Under the pieces are notes generated by a model. It ran no database searches and was not told the DNA's origin. It saw only the letters and a program-made list of their open reading frames with translations. A program made the position numbers and the translations under genes. This document shows positions 4,685 through 7,507 of a stretch of 7,507 nt of DNA, piece by piece. Position 1 is the stretch's first letter; each line of letters begins with the position of its first letter. This DNA comes from Bacteroidota bacterium (GTDB taxonomy: Bacteria > Bacteroidota > Bacteroidia > Chitinophagales > UBA10324): positions 1 to 7,507 of the forward strand of contig DMRR01000110.1 in the NCBI GenBank assembly GCA_003455275.1, in the 5' to 3' direction.

Positions 4685-6130
4685 ATGGCTGAAAACGACA
4701 AAATATTAGAAGAACTAACTGGATCTGATTACAAGTATGGTTTTGTTTCAGAGATTGAACAGGATATCATTCCAAAAGGATTGAATGAAGATGTGGTGCG
4801 TTTTATTTCCGAAAAGAAAAACGAACCGGAGTGGTTGCTCGAGTGGCGACTGAAAGCATATCGTCACTGGCTCACAATGGAAGAACCAATATGGGAAAAT
4901 GTTTCGTATCCGAAAATTCAATATCAGGATTATCACTACTACGCTGCTCCAAAACAGAAACCGAAGTTGGCGAGTATGGATGAAGTGGATCCTGAAATCA
5001 GAAAAACATTTGATAAACTCGGAATCTCTCTTGAAGAACAAATGCGCCTGGCCGGTGTTGCTGTAGATGCGGTGTTGGATAGTGTAAGCGTAGTCACAAC
5101 TTTTAAAGATAAGCTCAGGGAACTCGGAATTATTTTCTGTTCAATGAGTGAAGCGGTGAAAGAACACCCAGAGTTGGTGAAAAAATATCTGGGATCAGTT
5201 GTTCCATCTACCGATAATTTTTTTGCGTGCTTAAATTCTGCTGTGTTCAGTGATGGCTCGTTTGTTTATGTTCCGAAAGGAGTTCGTTGTCCGATGGAAC
5301 TCTCCACTTATTTCAGAATCAATGCGGCGAACACAGGCCAGTTTGAGCGCACATTGATTGTTGCGGATGAAGGAGCGTATGTTTCTTATCTCGAAGGTTG
5401 CACAGCTCCGATGCGCGATGAAAATCAATTGCACGCTGCGGTGGTGGAATTAGTAGCGCATGACAATTCAGAAATAAAATACTCTACTGTTCAGAACTGG
5501 TATCCGGGAGATAAGGATGGCAAGGGAGGCATTTACAATTTCGTTACCAAGCGTGGAATTTGTTCGGGAGTAAATTCTAAAATCAGTTGGACACAAGTGG
5601 AAACCGGTTCATCCATCACCTGGAAATATCCAAGTGTGATTTTGAAAGGTGACAATTCAATTGGCGAATTTTATTCTGTTGCTGTCACTAACAACAAGCA
5701 ACAAGCCGACACCGGAACCAAGATGATACACATCGGGCGCAACACGAAGAGTCGGATTGTAAGTAAGGGGATTTCTGCAGGTAGCAGCCAGAATTCTTAT
5801 CGTGGATTAGTGCGCATCAATAAGAAAGCAATCAACGCACAAAACTTTTCTCAGTGCGATTCCCTGTTGATGACTGATCACTGCGGCGCTCACACCTTTC
5901 CCTACATTGAAGTGAATAACACCACGGCGAAAGTGGAACATGAAGCAACCACATCGAAAATAGGAGAAGACATTTTGTTCTACTGCAATCAACGAGGCAT
6001 TGGAAATGAAGAAGCTGTGAACCTGATCGTGAATGGATATTGCAAGGAAGTTTTTAATCAGTTGCCAATGGAGTTTGCAGTCGAAGCACAAAAGTTGTTG
6101 GCGATTTCTCTTGAGGGTAGCGTTGGTTAG
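4685..6130 (+). CDS. sufB: Fe-S cluster assembly scaffold SufB
   Basis: SufB is the scaffold subunit of the cytoplasmic SufBC2D complex, on which iron and sulfide are joined before transfer to target proteins. The 481-residue length and sequence agree with Bacteroidota SufB throughout: KYGFVSEIE near the start, [34 protein letters not shown] compressed here to its landmarks around 179-212, YLEGCTAP with Cys239 (sulfur-accepting cysteine), [21 protein letters not shown] with Cys391 and the conserved His, and HEATTSKI with Glu420. It ends in the canonical LEGSVG followed by TAG. The ATG at 4685 is chosen because relatives begin with the same short acidic leader. It starts the suf operon and is followed by sufC after 50 nt. 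No damage is seen. Confidence 0.97.
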   Translation: MAENDKILEELTGSDYKYGFVSEIEQDIIPKGLNEDVVRFISEKKNEPEWLLEWRLKAYRHWLTMEEPIWENVSYPKIQYQDYHYYAAPKQKPKLASMDEVDPEIRKTFDKLGISLEEQMRLAGVAVDAVLDSVSVVTTFKDKLRELGIIFCSMSEAVKEHPELVKKYLGSVVPSTDNFFACLNSAVFSDGSFVYVPKGVRCPMELSTYFRINAANTGQFERTLIVADEGAYVSYLEGCTAPMRDENQLHAAVVELVAHDNSEIKYSTVQNWYPGDKDGKGGIYNFVTKRGICSGVNSKISWTQVETGSSITWKYPSVILKGDNSIGEFYSVAVTNNKQQADTGTKMIHIGRNTKSRIVSKGISAGSSQNSYRGLVRINKKAINAQNFSQCDSLLMTDHCGAHTFPYIEVNNTTAKVEHEATTSKIGEDILFYCNQRGIGNEEAVNLIVNGYCKEVFNQLPMEFAVEAQKLLAISLEGSVG

Positions 6131-6180
6131 AGTTGTGAAAGTGTTAAAGTTTAGAAAGTATAAAAATTGATCATGATTTT
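6131..6180 (+). other. sufB-sufC spacer with AAAGT repeats
   Basis: The 50-nt AT-rich gap contains AAAGT at 6138, 6146 and 6155, an 8-9 nt rhythm, and a TGATCA palindrome at 6168-6173. There is no terminator and no clear promoter, so sufB and sufC are probably co-transcribed. Low-complexity spacers of this style seem common in Bacteroidota. Confidence 0.45.
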
Positions 6181-6933
6181 ATGATTGAGATAAAAAATTT
6201 AAAAGCATCTGTTGAAGGAAAAGAAATCCTAAAAGGCATAAACCTAAATGTCAATGCTGGAGAGGTTCATGCGATAATGGGTCCTAACGGAAGTGGGAAG
6301 AGTACACTCGCATCTGTATTGGCAGGAAGAGAAGATTATGAAATCACAGAAGGAGAAATTCTTTTCGAACGAAAAAATCTGCTCGACATGAAAATTGAAG
6401 AGCGCGCCCACGAAGGAATTTTTCTTGCGTTCCAATATCCGGTTGAAATTCCCGGTGTGAGCACTGTGAACTTTTTGAAAACTGCTGTAAACGAAACCCG
6501 AAAAGCAAAAGGACTTCCTGCCATTGAAGCAAAAGATTTTCTCGCCACCATGCGTGAGAAAATGAAACTGGTGGAGATGGATTCAAAACTCACATCTCGT
6601 TCTCTTAATGAAGGATTCAGCGGCGGAGAAAAAAAGCGCAATGAAGTTTTTCAGATGGCAATGCTTGAACCCAAACTCGCCATACTCGATGAAACCGACA
6701 GCGGACTCGACATTGATGCGCTTCGAATTGTAGCGCACGGAGTAAACACACTTCGTAATAAGAGCAATGCGTTCATTGTGATAACGCACTATCAAAGATT
6801 ATTGGATTACATCGTTCCGGATTTTGTTCATGTGCTCAGCAACGGAAAAATTGTAAAGTCCGGAACTAAAGAACTTGCGCTCGAACTTGAAGAGAAGGGA
6901 TATGATTGGGTGAAAGAAAACGCAGCCGTTTAA
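6181..6933 (+). CDS. sufC: Fe-S cluster assembly ATPase SufC
   Basis: SufC is the ABC-type ATPase that drives conformational change of the SufB-SufD pair; it is cytoplasmic and has no membrane partner. The 250 residues carry Walker A GPNGSGKS (34-41), the Q-loop [12 protein letters not shown] (Gln85), the SufC form of the ABC signature [10 protein letters not shown] (146-155), Walker [13 protein letters not shown] (Asp170, Glu171) and the switch His203 in [11 protein letters not shown]. Length and motifs are those of an intact SufC. It starts at ATG 6181 and ends with TAA, two bases before sufD, so the two genes are tightly linked in translation. Confidence 0.97.
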   Translation: MIEIKNLKASVEGKEILKGINLNVNAGEVHAIMGPNGSGKSTLASVLAGREDYEITEGEILFERKNLLDMKIEERAHEGIFLAFQYPVEIPGVSTVNFLKTAVNETRKAKGLPAIEAKDFLATMREKMKLVEMDSKLTSRSLNEGFSGGEKKRNEVFQMAMLEPKLAILDETDSGLDIDALRIVAHGVNTLRNKSNAFIVITHYQRLLDYIVPDFVHVLSNGKIVKSGTKELALELEEKGYDWVKENAAV

Positions 6934-6935
6934 TA

Positions 6936-7507
6936 ATGAACAGAACATTATTTGATATTCCTTCATTGAATGAGAAAATTGAAAAACAATTTCTCTCACT
7001 TGATAAAAATTCAGGACGAGAAAACTCATGGAAAAATTTTTCTCAGCTTGGATTTCCTTCAGTAAAACACGAAGAATGGAGGTTCACTCCAATTGAAAGC
7101 TCATTGAAAAAAATTCAGAAAATAAATTCTGAAACAACTGTTGCACTTCCGGCAGAAACTGAAAAAATAATTTCTTCTTTCGAACCAATCGATGCACATA
7201 AAATTATTTTGGTGAATGGAATTCCCGTTTCAATCAGTAATGAAATTGAAAGTGAAATTTCTGTTTTGACTCTGAAGGATGCGAAAGAAAAATTCTCTGA
7301 AACTATTTCATCTTACTATGGAAAATATTTGAATAGTGAGAAGGAATCTTTCTCCGCGCTCAACTCTGCTCTTGCTGATAATGGAATATTCATTCGCTTC
7401 GAAAAAAATTACGAAGCACAAAAACCGATTCATATTATTTCGGTTCATGATAATCGCGAAGAAGGGATTTATTCTACTTCAAGAATTTTAATTGTGACGG
7501 AAGAAGG
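6936..7507 (+). CDS. sufD: Fe-S cluster assembly protein SufD, N-terminal part (cut by window end)
   Basis: The frame is open from ATG 6936 to the end of the window, giving 190 complete codons of a protein that is usually 430-450 residues. Diagnostic SufD text includes GFPSVKHEEWRFTPI (about residues 39-53), FSALNSALADNGIFIRF (about 138-154) and QKPIHII; SufD pairs with SufB to form the cluster-building site and helps bring in iron. The C-terminal half with the conserved His lies beyond the window. The start is two bases after the sufC stop. No frameshift or stop is seen in the visible part. A sufS cysteine desulfurase would be expected downstream. Confidence 0.95.
   Translation, partial: MNRTLFDIPSLNEKIEKQFLSLDKNSGRENSWKNFSQLGFPSVKHEEWRFTPIESSLKKIQKINSETTVALPAETEKIISSFEPIDAHKIILVNGIPVSISNEIESEISVLTLKDAKEKFSETISSYYGKYLNSEKESFSALNSALADNGIFIRFEKNYEAQKPIHIISVHDNREEGIYSTSRILIVTEE

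Overview
The window looks like a stretch of a Bacteroidota chromosome, probably from an uncultured or metagenome-assembled lineage. Supporting signs are SufB, SufC and SufD sequences of the Bacteroidota type, almost no Shine-Dalgarno sequences before genes, AT-rich spacers, a suf promoter matching the Bacteroidota GTTG / TAnnTTTG pattern, and a persulfide-dioxygenase-like MBL plus double-rhodanese protein typical of that phylum. Family assignments rest on motif recognition by eye; no search was run.

Layout. Positions 1-115 (+) carry the last 37 codons of an RsmF/NOL1-type rRNA methyltransferase. Converging on it is a minus-strand block from 4595 down to 109: tRNA-Arg(CCG), a soluble PAS histidine kinase, a response regulator with a Crp/Fnr-type output, a 251-nt spacer, an MBL-fold persulfide dioxygenase-like gene, a double-rhodanese gene, and a small chimeric remnant joining an OsmC N-terminus to a TauE/SafE sulfite-exporter C-terminus. 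Diverging from this block at 4685 (+) is the Fe-S assembly operon sufB-sufC-sufD, with sufD cut by the window end.

How the genes fit together. The minus block reads as a sulfane-sulfur detoxification module (persulfide oxidation, sulfur transfer, peroxide/thiol handling, sulfite export) next to a redox-type two-component system shaped like a condensed FixL-FixJ-FixK relay. The plus block builds Fe-S clusters. A perfect inverted repeat sits between the predicted -33 and -7 elements of the suf promoter, a good place for a repressor.

The most unusual signal is a cluster of lesions confined to the minus block: an in-frame TAG splitting what is usually one MBL-rhodanese polypeptide, a Val where the MBL family has the Asp of its IDP motif, an ACG where the response regulator's ATG should be, and the in-frame OsmC/TauE deletion chimera. 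The tRNA and suf genes show no such damage. This points to decay of the sulfur module, or to local sequence error, or (least likely) to unusual translation. I see no CRISPR array, prophage, insertion sequence or clearly new system.
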